DNA of 64,000 bases from Verrucomicrobiota bacterium (GCA_023432225.1 JAEYUW010000009.1:39321-103320); one strand, 5' to 3'. Positions 1 through 10,285 are shown, counted from the stretch's first letter. Translations and numbers: made by a program. Notes: generated by a model not told the origin, from the sequence alone.

Positions 1-53
1 AACCATGGGCGGCTGACTCCGAAGCATAAACTGACTCACCAGATTTAAGCACC

Positions 54-88
54 AGAGCCGCCCAATCCCGGGCGGCTCTTTTGTTTTT
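54..88 (+). terminator. Rho-independent terminator of a gene left of the window
   Basis: A perfect 10-bp stem (AGAGCCGCCC at 54-63, GGGCGGCTCT at 70-79) with a 6-nt loop is followed by a T-rich run (TTTTGTTTTT, 80-89). It lies 27 bp before the aroF start and presumably ends a transcript entering from the left, so aroF probably starts its own transcription unit. Confidence 0.85.
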
Positions 89-114
89 CCCGAACCTCCA
101 ACGTCCGCATCGCC

Positions 115-1155
115 ATGATCCTCCCCAAAGCCAACCGCCTCACGCCCGAACAACTCAACGAAGTCACGGCCATCGTCACCGAGTTCGGCTGCAAGATTCA
201 GCCGATCATCGGCGCCATGCGCTCGATCTACGCCATCGTCGGCGACGAGCGCGACGAGCTCATGATCGCGCGGCTCGAAGGCCTCGATTACGTCGAGCGC
301 ATCGACCGTATCCAATCGCCGTTCAAACTCATGGACCGGCGCTCCGATCTCGCCAACCACCGGCTGCAGATCGGCAACGTCACGCTCGGCGAGGAGCTGT
401 TGATCATCGCCGGCCAGTGCACGATCGATCCGAAGAATCCCAATTACTACCTCGAGACATCGCTGGCGATGAAGGAGGCCGGTGCGAACGCGCTGCGCGG
501 CGGCGTGTGGAAACCGCGCACGAATCCCTACAGCTTCCAAGGCGACGCTCGCTCGCTCGAAATCCTCATGGACGCCTCGCGCCGCACCGGCCTGCCAGTC
601 GTCACCGAGGTGATGGAACTCGAGCACATCAACCTCGCCCTCGATGCCGGCGTGCACGTGCTGCAGATCGGCGCGCGCAACGCCCTCAACTACTCGCTGC
701 TCCGCCAGATCGGCCGTGCGATTGCCGGCCGTCCGCAAACCTCAGTGATGCTCAAACGCAGCATTCACAGTGGCCCACTCGCGGAGTTCATTTCCGCCGC
801 CGAATACATCGCCGCTTTCGGCAACCCGAACGTCATGCTCTGCCCGCGCGGCACGCAGCCGCAGCTTGAGGGTTACCGCAACCAGCCCGACGAATCGATC
901 ACGCCGCTCTTGAAGGAAAAAACCTGGGCCCCGGTCGTCGTCGATCCGTCGCACTCGGTCGGTAAAGCCGCCTACGTCCCCGCGGCCGCGCTCGCCGCCG
1001 TGGCTTACGGTTGCGACGGCCTCTGCATCGAGGCGCACGTCAGCCCGTCGCATGGCATCGGCGACGACCCGAAGCAGGCCGTGACACCCTCCGCGCTCGC
1101 CGAGCTGGTCAAACGCTGCCGTGCTCTCCACGCTTCGCTGCGAGCAACCAAGTAG
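115..1155 (+). CDS. aroF: 3-deoxy-7-phosphoheptulonate (DAHP) synthase, type I-beta with N-terminal regulatory domain
   Basis: The enzyme condenses phosphoenolpyruvate and erythrose-4-phosphate in the first step of the shikimate pathway. The 346 residues match the AroF/I-beta class: an N-terminal ferredoxin-like domain (about 1-70) used for feedback control, then a TIM barrel. Visible barrel motifs are KPRTNPYS (133-140), the region LCPRGTQP and the metal/phosphate region VVDPSHSVGK. The usual G-P-C of the first barrel strand reads G-Q-C (100-102), so this is a divergent subgroup. pheA follows at once, making an aromatic (phenylalanine) biosynthesis pair. The TAG stop lies inside the GTAG head of a palindromic repeat. 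The family call is firm; the exact allosteric effector cannot be told. Confidence 0.93.
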   Translation: MILPKANRLTPEQLNEVTAIVTEFGCKIQPIIGAMRSIYAIVGDERDELMIARLEGLDYVERIDRIQSPFKLMDRRSDLANHRLQIGNVTLGEELLIIAGQCTIDPKNPNYYLETSLAMKEAGANALRGGVWKPRTNPYSFQGDARSLEILMDASRRTGLPVVTEVMELEHINLALDAGVHVLQIGARNALNYSLLRQIGRAIAGRPQTSVMLKRSIHSGPLAEFISAAEYIAAFGNPNVMLCPRGTQPQLEGYRNQPDESITPLLKEKTWAPVVVDPSHSVGKAAYVPAAALAAVAYGCDGLCIEAHVSPSHGIGDDPKQAVTPSALAELVKRCRALHASLRATK

Positions 1156-1258
1156 GGCCGGTCTTCGACCGGCCCGAGCCAGCTTCGAGTGCCACTGCCA
1201 ATTTCGAAACTTCTCACGATTCTCCCTCCCAATTGGGCCAGTCAGAGACTGGCCCTAC
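1152..1258. repeat. REPIN-like paired palindromes, GTAG family, between aroF and pheA
   Basis: A GTAG-headed palindrome (GTAGGGCCGGTC...GACCGGCCC) starts at 1152. A second palindrome in inverted orientation (GGGCCAGTC...GACTGGCCCTAC) ends at 1258. Two head-bearing palindromes facing each other are the layout of a REPIN. The left head supplies the aroF stop codon. A further GGCCCTAC remnant lies at 1266-1273, next to the pheA start. Confidence 0.8.
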
Positions 1259-1275
1259 TTTCCCGGCCCTACTCG

Positions 1276-2358
1276 ATGAAAAAAGAACTCTCCGCCATCC
1301 GCACGCGCATCGACGACATCGACCAGCAAGTCGTCTCGCTCCTCAACTCGCGCCTCAAGCTCGCGCAGCAGATCGGTCAGCTGAAACACGGCGCCAAGGG
1401 CCGCATCTACGTTGCCGAGCGCGAAGCCGATGTCTTGCGCCGTGTTGCCTCGGCCAACAAAGGCGGTCCGCTCAAGCCCGCCGCGTTGCAGGCGATCTAT
1501 CGCGAGATCATGTCTGCCGCGCTCGCGTTGGAAAAACCGCTCGTCATCGCCTACCTCGGGCCCGAGGCGACCAACACGCACGCGGCCGCGTTGAAGAAGT
1601 TCGGCGGCAGCGTTGACTACCGCCCGATGCCTTCGCTCGCCGACGTGTTTACCGCCGTGGAGAAAGGCGAGGCCGACTACGGCGTCGTGCCGATCGAGAA
1701 TTCCACCGAGGGCTCCGTGCGCGACTCGCTCGACCTGTTCGTCGAGACGCCGCTGAAGATCGTCGCCGAGCTCCAGCTCGAGATCGAGCACACGCTGCTC
1801 TCGCACGAGCCGTTGGACAAAATCCAGCGCGTTTACTCGAAGGATCAAGCGCTCGCGCAATGCCGGCGCTGGCTCCAGCGCCACCTGCCGCACGCGCAAC
1901 TCGTCGACGTCGACAGCACCGCACTCGGCGTGCAACGCGCGGCGAAAGAGAAGGGTGCCGCCGCCGTCGGTCCGCGCCTCGCGGGCGAGCGCTATGGCGT
2001 GCCGGCGGCGGCCACGCGCATTCAGGACCAGAAGAACAACACGTCCCGCTTCGGCATACTTGGTCGCGAGCCGTCGGGCGCGGTTGGCAAGGGACACGAC
2101 AAGACGAGCCTGCTCGTCTCGCTGCACCACGAGCCCGGTGCGTTGCTCCGCGCGCTCACGCCCTTCCACAAGCGCAAGCTCAACCTCACGCGCATCGAGT
2201 CGCGTCCGAGTCGCCTGCGTCCGTGGGACTACATCTTCTTCCTTGATGTGTCGGGGCATTACGAGGAGCCCGCGATGCAGAAGGCGCTCGCCGATTTGCG
2301 TCGTCAGTGTCCGCTCGTGAAATGGCTCGGCAGCTATCCGGCGGCGAAGGCTGTCTGA
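1276..2358 (+). CDS. pheA: Bifunctional chorismate mutase / prephenate dehydratase (P-protein)
   Basis: This cytoplasmic enzyme converts chorismate through prephenate to phenylpyruvate, the committed branch to phenylalanine. The 360 residues hold an AroQ-type chorismate mutase (about 1-88, with RTRID and the RLKLAQQIG helix), a prephenate dehydratase domain (about 90-268, with VVPIENSTEGSV at 137-148 and NNTSRFGIL at 254-262) and a C-terminal ACT domain (about 276-356, with GAL at 288-290 and the phenylalanine-binding ESRPSR at 308-313). I chose ATG 1276 because the mutase helix begins there; the frame stays open upstream through the palindromic repeat, giving an unlikely 29-residue extension. 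Feedback inhibition by phenylalanine is expected from the ACT domain. Confidence 0.93.
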   Translation: MKKELSAIRTRIDDIDQQVVSLLNSRLKLAQQIGQLKHGAKGRIYVAEREADVLRRVASANKGGPLKPAALQAIYREIMSAALALEKPLVIAYLGPEATNTHAAALKKFGGSVDYRPMPSLADVFTAVEKGEADYGVVPIENSTEGSVRDSLDLFVETPLKIVAELQLEIEHTLLSHEPLDKIQRVYSKDQALAQCRRWLQRHLPHAQLVDVDSTALGVQRAAKEKGAAAVGPRLAGERYGVPAAATRIQDQKNNTSRFGILGREPSGAVGKGHDKTSLLVSLHHEPGALLRALTPFHKRKLNLTRIESRPSRLRPWDYIFFLDVSGHYEEPAMQKALADLRRQCPLVKWLGSYPAAKAV

Positions 2359-2403
2359 ACGGATGGCGCACGGACGTCACGCGCGCTCGGTTCGATGCCG
2401 CGG

Positions 2404-2458
2404 GTGGAGCGGATTGACCTCAATCCGCTCTGATCGCGTTGAGGTCAACGCGATCCAC
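2404..2458. repeat. REPIN-like paired palindromes, GTGG family
   Basis: The left palindrome is headed GTGGAGCG with core ATTGACCTCAAT. The right palindrome has core CGTTGAGGTCAACG and ends ATCCAC, the complement of GTGGAT. The 55-bp element lies between pheA and the next gene and may form part of that gene's apparent N-terminus. The same family recurs at 33623-33682 and 34070-34096. Confidence 0.75.
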
Positions 2459-2464
2459 CGGTCG

Positions 2465-3109
2465 TTGCGCACGCTGGTCACGTTCGCATGTGTCTTCTTG
2501 GCCGTGATCGCGGCGCACGCGGACACCCGGCCTGCGCCGCTCGACGCGCTGGCGGCGAGTTTCGGCGGCTGGGCGCCGCTGCGTGAAGTGCGGACGTTCG
2601 CGTATCGGTTGACGCGCATCGATGCGCAGGGCGCCGTCACGGGCGATGAGCGCTACCGGCTCGATTTGGAAACCGGCGCCGTCTGGTCGCGCGATTTGTG
2701 CACGGGCGTCGAAACCTGGTGGGACGGCAGCGCGGGCTGGCGGCGTGCGAAGCCCGGCGAAAAGCCGGCGAAGGACGAAGCCGCCGGCGCGCGTCTGCGC
2801 TCGCATGCGGCGTTCAATTTCCTCCGACTACTGCGTGATCCGGCGACGCGGGCCGAGTGGACGGGTGAACGGCGGATTCGCCTGACTCCCGCGGGAGAAG
2901 AGGCGTTCGAGGTCGAACTCGATCCGTCCAGCGGGCGCATCGTGGCGAACCATTTCGCGGGCGGTTTCGTCAGCGACGAGGCTGACTATCAACCGGTCGG
3001 CGCGCTCGTGTGGCCGATGGAGTTTCGCGTGCCGGGCGCGAAAGCGTTCACGGGGCGGTTTTCTGAAGTGGAGTTACTGCGCGAAGCGGCATTGCCTGCG
3101 TTGCGGTGA
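2465..3109 (+). CDS. Exported protein of unknown function
   Basis: I do not recognise a family. From the TTG at 2465 the protein has 214 residues and opens with a good signal peptide (LRTLVTFACVFLAVIAAHA, then DTRPAP). The mature part contains SFGGWAPLREVRTFAYRLTR, a W-W-D-G-S-A-G-W stretch and a predicted beta-rich C-terminal half, like periplasmic proteins that bind a lipid or polymer. The frame also opens upstream at ATG 2363, only 4 bp after the pheA stop, but that version would translate through the GTGG palindrome pair and bury the signal peptide, so I prefer 2465. The true start is uncertain. Confidence 0.65.
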   Translation: MRTLVTFACVFLAVIAAHADTRPAPLDALAASFGGWAPLREVRTFAYRLTRIDAQGAVTGDERYRLDLETGAVWSRDLCTGVETWWDGSAGWRRAKPGEKPAKDEAAGARLRSHAAFNFLRLLRDPATRAEWTGERRIRLTPAGEEAFEVELDPSSGRIVANHFAGGFVSDEADYQPVGALVWPMEFRVPGAKAFTGRFSEVELLREAALPALR

Positions 3110-3127
3110 GACGTGGTCGTTGCGCGG

Positions 3128-3514
3128 TCAGTAGTTGTCCATCAACACCCACAGCACCCACGCCAGCGCGATGTTCACCAATGCGAGCGCGGCGATGCCG
3201 TAGACGAATAAAACGGCGTTCTGAGTGCGGTAGCCCCAGATCGTGAGCGGGACCAGAACGCCGTTGAAGACGAGCGTCAGGAGCCAGTAGTCGCGCTTGC
3301 GGCGGCTGCGCACAGGGCGATCGGGTGGAAGGAGTTCGTCACGGCCCGTCGCGATCTCGCGAGCGCGCAAGTCGCGCTGGATGGCAAACACGTCGTTGGC
3401 CGCGGGTGGCGACTCAGGCGCGACGCCCGCTTCGGGCCGCGGTGCGTTCACGCGTTCGAATTCCTTGGGCTTGAAGCCGTAGTTTTCCCGCGGCGGATCG
3501 GGTGCGTCGGGCAC
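3128..3514 (-). CDS. Small membrane protein of unknown function
   Basis: The 128-residue product has a polar, proline-rich N-terminal half (about 1-72, ending in the basic RSRRKRDYW) followed by two hydrophobic helices (about 75-92 and 98-122). This suggests a two-helix inner-membrane protein with a cytoplasmic N-terminal extension. It is convergent with the exported protein on its left and divergent from gltB on its right. No catalytic motif is visible and no function can be given. Confidence 0.7.
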   Translation of the reverse strand: MPDAPDPPRENYGFKPKEFERVNAPRPEAGVAPESPPAANDVFAIQRDLRAREIATGRDELLPPDRPVRSRRKRDYWLLTLVFNGVLVPLTIWGYRTQNAVLFVYGIAALALVNIALAWVLWVLMDNY

Positions 3515-3782
3515 GCATCAAAATTGGGCCAGCGGCGCCGCGGACAAAAGCCCAAATCCGTGTCGCCCGCGCGTGCTCCGACATGCGTCTTAAACTGTCG
3601 CGCATGCTTGCATCACCGGGCGGCAGTGTCGGTAATCGCCAACGCACACGTCCCGCGCACCCGGTGCGCGCAACACCTCGGCCACTCTCCTTTATCCCGT
3701 CATGCGCTTCGCCCGAAATTTTTGCGGACCTTCCGGTTCGCAGGCCCCCTGATCCAGGCGAGCGCGCGCTTTTTTTGCCCAC
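3515..3782. other. Divergent intergenic region upstream of gltB
   Basis: This 268-bp stretch separates the minus-strand small membrane protein from gltB and must hold both promoters. I see no convincing -35/-10 pair, no GG-N10-GC sigma-54 element and no strong hairpin. Confidence 0.4.
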
Positions 3783-6700
3783 ATGAGCACATCGCGGTCC
3801 TCCGATACGAACAGCAGCAGCCAGTCCCTTTCCTCACCCGGATCATCCGGTCGTTCGCTACGAGCTCCAGGCAAACAAGGCCTCTATGATCCGTGGTTCG
3901 AGCACGACGCGTGCGGCGTCGGCTTCGTGGTCGATATCAAGGGCCGCAAGTCCCACTCGATCGTCGCCGACGGCCTGCGCGTGCTGCGCAACCTCGACCA
4001 CCGCGGCGCGAGCGGCGCGGAGGTGAACACGGGCGACGGCGCCGGCATCCTGATCCAGATGCCGCACAAGTTTTTCGAGGAGCAGGCGAAGACGTTTCGT
4101 TTCACGCTCCCTGCGCTGGGTGACTACGGCTGCGGTCTGATCTTCCTCCCGCGCAACCCGACCATCCGCCGCAAGGTCGAGGAGAAGTTCGAACAGTGCG
4201 TGCAGGCTGAGGGATTGCACTTCCTCGGCTGGCGCACGGTGCCGACCAACAGTTCGTCGCTCGGCGACGCCGCGCGCTCGACCGAGCCGTTCATGCGCCA
4301 CTGCTTCATCGGCCGCGCCGCGGGCATGGACGCCGAGGCGTTCGAGCGGAAGCTCTACGTCGTGCGCAAGCGCGCCTACAACGCTATCCGCACGACGACG
4401 CAGGACGGCGCGGAGTATTGGTATGTCGCGAGCCTCTCGGTCCGCACGCTCGTCTACAAGGGCATGCTCACGACCGACCAGGTCGATAATTATTTCCCCG
4501 ATCTGACGCACCCGGCGATGGAGTCCGCCATCGCGCTCGTGCACTCGCGTTTTTCGACCAACACATTCCCGAGCTGGGAGCGCGCGCATCCTTACCGCTA
4601 CCTCGCGCACAACGGCGAAATCAACACGCTCCGCGGCAACATCAACTGGATGCACGCGCGCGAGGCGCTGTTCGAACACCCGCTCTTCGGTGAGGACATC
4701 AAGAAGATCGTCCCCATCGTCAACCCGGCCGGCTCCGACTCGTCGATGTTCGACAACATCCTCGAGCTGCTCGTGCTCACCGGCCGCCCGCTTTCGCACG
4801 CGATGATGATGATGATCCCCGAGCCGTGGTCCGGCCACCAGTCGATGGACCCGGATCGCCGCGCATTCTACCAATATCACTCGTGCCTCATGGAGCCGTG
4901 GGACGGCCCCGCTTCCATCGCGTTCACCGATGGCACGCAGATCGGCGCCATCCTCGACCGCAACGGCCTGCGCCCGTCGCGCTATTATGTGACGAAGGAC
5001 GGCCGCGTGGTGATGGCCTCCGAAGCCGGCGTGCTCGACATCCCGGACGAAGAGGTGGAGCACAAGGGCCGCCTGCAGCCGGGCCGCATGTTCCTCATCG
5101 ACACGGCCGAGGGCCGCATCATCGACGACGAGGAGATCAAGCGCCAGATCTGCACCGCGCATCCTTACCAGGCGTGGATCAAGCAGCACCTCGTTCACCT
5201 CGACGACTTGCCCGAGGCGCCGCGCATCGAGCCGCCGGACCACGAGACGCTGCTCCAGCGCCAGATCGCCTTCGGCTACACGCACGAAGACGAGCGCATC
5301 ATCCTCACGCCGATGGCGCGCGACGGCGTCGAAGCCATCGGCTCGATGGGCAACGACTCCGCGCTCGCAGTCCTCTCCAACAAGCCGCGCCTGCTCTACG
5401 ATTATTTCAAGCAGCTCTTCGCGCAGGTCACGAATCCGCCGATCGACTGCATCCGCGAAGAGATCATCACGTCCGCCGAGACGCGTCTCGGCTCCGAGGG
5501 CAACTTGCTCAACCCGACGCCGAGCGCGTGCCGCCGCGTCGAGTTGAAGTGGCCGATCCTCACCAACGAGGAATTCGCGAAGATCCGCCGCACCAACTTG
5601 CCGGGCCTCAAGGTCGGCGTGTTGCCGATCATCTTCCGCGCCACGCGCGGCGAGAAGGGCCTCGCGAAGTCGATGGAGGAACTCTCCATCATGGCGCGCC
5701 ACATGATCGAGGAAGAGGAGGTCAACGTGATCATCCTCTCCGATCGCGGCGTCACCCGCGAATACGCGCCGATCCCCGCGCTGCTCGCCGTTGCCGGCCT
5801 GCACCACTACCTGATCCGCGAAGGTCTGCGCACGCGCATCTCGCTCGTGCTCGAGACCGGCGAAGCGCGCGAAGTGCATCACTTCTCGCTGCTGATCGGC
5901 TACGGTTGCTCGGCGATCAATCCCTACGTCGCGTTCGAGACGATCGACGACATGATCCGCGAGGGCCTGCTCACTGGCATCGACCACAAGAAAGCCTGCT
6001 ACAACTTCGTGAAGGCCGCGTCGAAGGGCGTCATCAAGGTCATGTCCAAGATGGGCATCTCCGCGATCCAGTCCTACCGCGGCGCGCAAGTCTTCGAAGC
6101 GCTCGGCCTCCGCCAGGACGTCGTCGACCAATACTTCACTTGGACGCCCTCGCGCGTCGGCGGCATCGGCCTCGACGTCATCGCGCAGGAAGTTCTCCTC
6201 CGCCACCGCGCGGCGTATCCCGAGCGCCCGGTCGACGGACATGTGTTGCCTCCGGGCGGTCTCTACAAGTGGCGCAGCGAGGGCGAGGCGCATCTCTTCA
6301 CGCCGGAAGCGATCCACTTCCTGCAAAAAGCCGTCCGCACGTCCAACGCCGCCGCCTACAAGGAATACGCGAAGGTCGTGAACGACCAGTCGCGTGCGAT
6401 GTGCACGCTGCGCAGCTTGCTCGAATTCAAGGCCGGCACGCCGATCCCGCTCGAGGAAGTCGAGCCGGTCGAGGCGATCGTGAAGCGTTTCAAAACCGGC
6501 GCGATGTCCTACGGCTCCATCTCGAAGGAGGCGCACGAGACGCTCGCGATCGCGATGAACCGTCTCGGCGGCAAATCCAACACGGGCGAAGGCGGCGAAG
6601 ATCCCGAGCGCTACACTTGGACGAACGAGCTCGGTGATTCGAAGAACTCCGCGATCAAGCAGGTCGCGTCCGGCCGCTTCGGCGTCACCGCCGAATACCT

Positions 6701-8447
6701 CGCCAATGCGCGAGAACTCCAAATCAAGATGGCGCAGGGCGCGAAGCCCGGCGAAGGCGGCCAGTTGCCCGGCACAAAGGTTTATCCGTGGGTCGCCAAG
6801 ACGCGCGGCACCACTGCCGGCGTCGGCCTCATCTCGCCGCCGCCGCACCACGACATCTACTCGATCGAGGACCTCGCGGAGCTCATCCACGACCTCAAGA
6901 ACTCGAACCGCCACGCGCGCATCAGCGTGAAGCTCGTCTCCGAGGTCGGCGTCGGCACCATCGCCGCCGGCGTCGCCAAGGCGCACGCGGACGTCGTGCT
7001 CATCTCCGGTTACGACGGCGGCACGGGCGCCTCGCCGCAGACGTCGATTCAACACGCCGGTCTGCCATGGGAGCTCGGTCTCGCCGAGACGCATCAGACG
7101 CTCATCCTGAACAATCTTCGCTCGCGCATCGCGGTCGAGACTGACGGCCAGTTGAAAACCGGCCGCGACGTCGCGATCGCCGCGTTGCTCGGCGCCGAGG
7201 AATTCGGCTTCGCCACCGCGCCGCTCGTCTCGACGGGTTGCATCATGATGCGCGTGTGCCACCTCAACACGTGTCCGACCGGCGTCGCCACGCAGGACCC
7301 GCAACTGCGCGCGAAATTCACCGGCAAGCCCGAGCACGTCGTGAACTTCATGCGCTTCGTCGCTGAAGATCTGCGCGAGATCATGGCGTCGCTCGGCTTC
7401 CGCACGATCGAGGAGATGGTCGGCCGCACCGACCGCCTCCAGCCGAAGCAGGCGATCGAGCACTGGAAGGCGAAGGGCCTCGATTTCTCGAGCATCCTTT
7501 ATTCGCCCGACGTCGGCCCCGAGATCGGCCGTTATTGCCAGATGTCGCAGGACCACGGCATCGACCGCTCGCTCGACGTCACGCAGCTCCTCGAAATCTG
7601 CAAACCCGCCATCGAGCGCGGCGAGAAGGTCATCGCCGAGCTGCCGATCCGCAATATTCACCGCGTCGTCGGCACCGTCACCAGCTACGAAGTCACCAAG
7701 AAGCACGGCGCGAAGGGCCTGCCCGAGGACACGATTCGCCTGAAGTTCAAGGGCTCCGCCGGCCAGTCGTTCGGCGCGTTCGTCACGCGCGGCATGACGC
7801 TCTCGATCGAGGGCGACGCGAACGATTACTTCGGCAAGGGCCTCTCCGGCGGCAAACTCATCGTCGCGCCGTCCGCCGGCGCCTCGTTCAAGGCCGAGGA
7901 CAACATGATCATCGGCAACGTCGCGCTCTACGGCGCGACCGCCGGCGAGGTTTACCTCAACGGCCAGGCCGGCGAACGCTTCGCGGTCCGCAACTCCGGC
8001 GTCGACGTCGTCGTCGAAGGCGTCGGCGACAACGGTTGCGAATACATGACCGGCGGCCGTGTCGTCGTGCTCGGCCCCGCCGGCCGCAACTTCGGCGCCG
8101 GCATGTCCGGCGGCGTCGGCTACGTGCTCGACGAGAGCGGCAAGTTCGCCGCGAACGTGAACACGCAGATGGTCGGCATCGAAAAGCTCGAGGACGCGAA
8201 GGAAATCGCCGCGCTCCGCGCGCTGATCGAGAAGCACGTCGCCTACACGAAAAGCGCGAAGGGCCAGGCGGTCCTCGCCGCGTGGGACGCCAACGTCCCG
8301 AAATTCGTCAAGGTCATGCCCAAGGACTACAAGCGCATGCTCGCCTGCATCGAGAAAGCGCAAGCCCAGGGTCTCACCGGCGACGAAGCCATCATGGCCG
8401 CCTTCGAAGAAAACGCCCGCGACCTGTCTCGCGTCGGAGGAAACTAA
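3783..8447 (+). CDS. gltB: Glutamate synthase, large (alpha) subunit
   Basis: GltB transfers the glutamine amide nitrogen to 2-oxoglutarate, giving two glutamates. The 1,554 residues match the family. Cys44 in HDACGVGF should become the N-terminal nucleophile of the glutaminase domain after loss of a 43-residue propeptide, here unusually rich in Ser. The central domain and FMN-binding synthase domain follow ([10 protein letters not shown], then [16 protein letters not shown]). The 3Fe-4S cysteines lie in [15 protein letters not shown], and the C-terminal GXGXG beta-helix ends the protein. gltD follows after 118 bp, so both subunits are probably co-transcribed. A second full-length paralogue lies at 11509-16131. 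Confidence 0.96.
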   Translation: MSTSRSSDTNSSSQSLSSPGSSGRSLRAPGKQGLYDPWFEHDACGVGFVVDIKGRKSHSIVADGLRVLRNLDHRGASGAEVNTGDGAGILIQMPHKFFEEQAKTFRFTLPALGDYGCGLIFLPRNPTIRRKVEEKFEQCVQAEGLHFLGWRTVPTNSSSLGDAARSTEPFMRHCFIGRAAGMDAEAFERKLYVVRKRAYNAIRTTTQDGAEYWYVASLSVRTLVYKGMLTTDQVDNYFPDLTHPAMESAIALVHSRFSTNTFPSWERAHPYRYLAHNGEINTLRGNINWMHAREALFEHPLFGEDIKKIVPIVNPAGSDSSMFDNILELLVLTGRPLSHAMMMMIPEPWSGHQSMDPDRRAFYQYHSCLMEPWDGPASIAFTDGTQIGAILDRNGLRPSRYYVTKDGRVVMASEAGVLDIPDEEVEHKGRLQPGRMFLIDTAEGRIIDDEEIKRQICTAHPYQAWIKQHLVHLDDLPEAPRIEPPDHETLLQRQIAFGYTHEDERIILTPMARDGVEAIGSMGNDSALAVLSNKPRLLYDYFKQLFAQVTNPPIDCIREEIITSAETRLGSEGNLLNPTPSACRRVELKWPILTNEEFAKIRRTNLPGLKVGVLPIIFRATRGEKGLAKSMEELSIMARHMIEEEEVNVIILSDRGVTREYAPIPALLAVAGLHHYLIREGLRTRISLVLETGEAREVHHFSLLIGYGCSAINPYVAFETIDDMIREGLLTGIDHKKACYNFVKAASKGVIKVMSKMGISAIQSYRGAQVFEALGLRQDVVDQYFTWTPSRVGGIGLDVIAQEVLLRHRAAYPERPVDGHVLPPGGLYKWRSEGEAHLFTPEAIHFLQKAVRTSNAAAYKEYAKVVNDQSRAMCTLRSLLEFKAGTPIPLEEVEPVEAIVKRFKTGAMSYGSISKEAHETLAIAMNRLGGKSNTGEGGEDPERYTWTNELGDSKNSAIKQVASGRFGVTAEYLANARELQIKMAQGAKPGEGGQLPGTKVYPWVAKTRGTTAGVGLISPPPHHDIYSIEDLAELIHDLKNSNRHARISVKLVSEVGVGTIAAGVAKAHADVVLISGYDGGTGASPQTSIQHAGLPWELGLAETHQTLILNNLRSRIAVETDGQLKTGRDVAIAALLGAEEFGFATAPLVSTGCIMMRVCHLNTCPTGVATQDPQLRAKFTGKPEHVVNFMRFVAEDLREIMASLGFRTIEEMVGRTDRLQPKQAIEHWKAKGLDFSSILYSPDVGPEIGRYCQMSQDHGIDRSLDVTQLLEICKPAIERGEKVIAELPIRNIHRVVGTVTSYEVTKKHGAKGLPEDTIRLKFKGSAGQSFGAFVTRGMTLSIEGDANDYFGKGLSGGKLIVAPSAGASFKAEDNMIIGNVALYGATAGEVYLNGQAGERFAVRNSGVDVVVEGVGDNGCEYMTGGRVVVLGPAGRNFGAGMSGGVGYVLDESGKFAANVNTQMVGIEKLEDAKEIAALRALIEKHVAYTKSAKGQAVLAAWDANVPKFVKVMPKDYKRMLACIEKAQAQGLTGDEAIMAAFEENARDLSRVGGN

Positions 8448-8450
8448 AAC

Positions 8451-8554
8451 AGTAGCGAGTAGTGAGTAGCGACTAGCGAGCATCCCGAACACTGCCGCCT
8501 CTCTACACACTGCTCGCCGCTCGTTCTTCTACTCACTACTCGCTACTCGCTACT
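8451..8554. repeat. Inverted repeat built from GTAGCGAGTAG units, between gltB and gltD
   Basis: The left arm (8451-8482) is a degenerate run of AGTAGCGAGTAGTGAGTAG units. The right arm (8530-8554) is the complement of the same motif. The two could fold into a long hairpin in the gltB-gltD message. There is no T-run after it, so it is not a classical terminator. It looks like a separate interspersed repeat family from the GTAG/GTGG palindromes. Confidence 0.7.
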
Positions 8555-8565
8555 TCAAAAACACC

Positions 8566-10050
8566 ATGGGCAAGCCAACTGGATTCATCGAATACCTCCG
8601 CGAACTCCCCGTCGATCGTCCGCCCGCGGAGCGCGTCCACGATTGGAACGAGTTCCACCCGCACATGGACGAGAAGAAGCTCCGCCAGCAGGGCGCGCGC
8701 TGCATGGATTGCGGCGTCCCGTTCTGCCACACCGGCAAGCTCATCAGCGGTATGGCGTCGGGCTGCCCGGTCAACAACCTGATTCCCGAGTGGAACGACC
8801 TCATTTTCCGCGGACTCTGGAAAGAGGCGCTCAACCGTCTGCACAAGACGAACAACTTCCCGGAGTTCACCGGTCGCGTGTGCCCGGCGCCGTGCGAAGG
8901 CTCGTGCGTCCTCGGCATCAACAACCCGCCCGTCACGATCAAGCTCAACGAAGTCTCGATCATCGACCGCGGCTGGGAAGAAGGCTGGGTCGTGCCCGAG
9001 CCGCCGAAGGCCCGCACCGGCAAGAAGGTCGCGATCATCGGCTCCGGCCCCGCCGGCCTCGCCGCCGCCGCGCAGCTCAATCGCGCCGGCCACACCGTCA
9101 CGGTTTACGAGCGCGCCGACCGTCCCGGCGGCCTCCTCATGTATGGCATCCCCAACATGAAGCTCGACAAGAAGGAGGTCGTGCAACGCCGCCTCCAATT
9201 GATGGAGCAGGAAGGCGTGAAATTCGTCTGCAACGCGAACGTCGGCGGCAACGTCGATGCGGCCGCGTTGCTCAAGGATAACGACGCCACGATCCTCGCC
9301 ACCGGCGCCACCCAGCCGCGCGATCTCCCCATCGAGGGCCGCAACCTGAAGGGCGTGCACTTCGCGATGGAGTTCCTCGGCGGCAACACGAAGGCGCTGC
9401 TCGATTCGTCCAGCGACAACGCGCCGATCCACGCGCGCGGCAAGCACGTCGTCGTCATCGGTGGCGGCGACACCGGCACCGATTGCGTCGGCACGTCGCT
9501 CCGCCACGGCTGCGCGCACGTGATGCAGATTGAGATTCTCCCGCAGCCGCCGCTCGAGCGCCAGCCCGACAACCCCTGGCCCGAGTGGCCGAAGACCTTG
9601 AAGGTCGATTACGGTCAGGAAGAAGCCGCCGCCAAATACGGCGCCGATCCGCGCACCTACCTGACGACGGTGAAAAAATTCGTCGGCGACGCGCAGGGCA
9701 ACGTGAAGGAACTCGTCACGGTCCAGATCAAGTGGGCGAAGAACGACAAGGGCCAGTTCGTGCCGCAGGAACAGCCTGGCACCGAAAAGACGATCAAGGC
9801 CGACCTCGTGCTCCTTGCCATGGGCTTCCTCGGACCCGAGCAGCCGCTCCTCAAGGCGCTCGGCGTCGAAACCGACCCGCGCAGCAACGCGAAGGCCGAC
9901 TACGGCAAGTTCACGACGAGCCTGAAAGGCGTCTTCGCCGCCGGCGACTGCCGCCGCGGCCAAAGCCTGGTCGTCTGGGCGATCAACGAAGGCCGAGCCG
10001 TCGCGAGAGAGTGCGACCGCTACCTCATGGGCGCGACGAGCCTGCCGTAA
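8566..10050 (+). CDS. gltD: Glutamate synthase, small (beta) subunit, NAD(P)H-dependent
   Basis: GltD oxidises NAD(P)H and passes electrons through FAD and 4Fe-4S clusters to GltB. The 494 residues begin with a cysteine-rich domain (Cys46, 49, 54 and 67 in [10 protein letters not shown]...GCP; Cys106, 110 and 114 in CPAPCEGSC). A first Rossmann motif ([15 protein letters not shown], about 157-171) binds FAD, and a second ([13 protein letters not shown]) binds the nucleotide. The C-terminal [19 protein letters not shown] is typical of the family. It sits 118 bp behind gltB and ends before a clear terminator at 10109-10137. Confidence 0.96.
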   Translation: MGKPTGFIEYLRELPVDRPPAERVHDWNEFHPHMDEKKLRQQGARCMDCGVPFCHTGKLISGMASGCPVNNLIPEWNDLIFRGLWKEALNRLHKTNNFPEFTGRVCPAPCEGSCVLGINNPPVTIKLNEVSIIDRGWEEGWVVPEPPKARTGKKVAIIGSGPAGLAAAAQLNRAGHTVTVYERADRPGGLLMYGIPNMKLDKKEVVQRRLQLMEQEGVKFVCNANVGGNVDAAALLKDNDATILATGATQPRDLPIEGRNLKGVHFAMEFLGGNTKALLDSSSDNAPIHARGKHVVVIGGGDTGTDCVGTSLRHGCAHVMQIEILPQPPLERQPDNPWPEWPKTLKVDYGQEEAAAKYGADPRTYLTTVKKFVGDAQGNVKELVTVQIKWAKNDKGQFVPQEQPGTEKTIKADLVLLAMGFLGPEQPLLKALGVETDPRSNAKADYGKFTTSLKGVFAAGDCRRGQSLVVWAINEGRAVARECDRYLMGATSLP

Positions 10051-10069
10051 GCCAGCGCACGCGCGCAAA

Positions 10070-10095
10070 GTAGAGCCGGCTTCCAGCCGGCTCCG
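10070..10095. repeat. Single GTAG-headed palindrome
   Basis: GTAGAGCCGGCTTCCAGCCGGCTCC lies 20 bp after the gltD stop. It is a lone palindrome with the same head as the paired elements elsewhere in the window. Confidence 0.6.
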
Positions 10096-10108
10096 GAAAA
10101 TCCGCGAA

Positions 10109-10137
10109 GGACGCTCCGAAGACCGAGCGTCCTTTTT
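10109..10137 (+). terminator. Rho-independent terminator after gltD
   Basis: A perfect 8-bp stem (GGACGCTC at 10109-10116, GAGCGTCC at 10125-10132) with an 8-nt loop is followed by five T. It closes the gltB-gltD transcript, so the later gltB paralogue is transcribed separately. Confidence 0.85.
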
Positions 10138-10160
10138 ATTTGAGAGGAACAGATTCCGAG

Positions 10161-10246
10161 GTGGGCGTCGCTGTCCCCAGCGACGCCAAGGAGCCACGCA
10201 CCGCACCACACGTTCGTTCGTCGCCGCTGAGGACAGCGGCGACCAC
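10161..10246. repeat. REPIN-like paired palindromes, GTGG family
   Basis: The head GTGGGCGTCGCTG with its palindrome CCAGCGACGCC is faced by CGCCGCTGAGGACAGCGGCG ending in CCAC. It opens a run of three unrelated repeat elements that fills most of the 616-bp gap between gltD and the next gene. Confidence 0.7.
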
Positions 10247-10285
10247 CGCGAACACCGTCCGCCTCCGTGCCCGCGGTCGCAATCC

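Noticed and set aside
3858..8510. A 1,550-codon open frame on the minus strand opposite gltB
   Set aside because: It is the antisense shadow of a GC-rich gene; its translation is Arg/Asp/Val-rich low complexity without motifs, while the plus strand encodes an unmistakable GltB.
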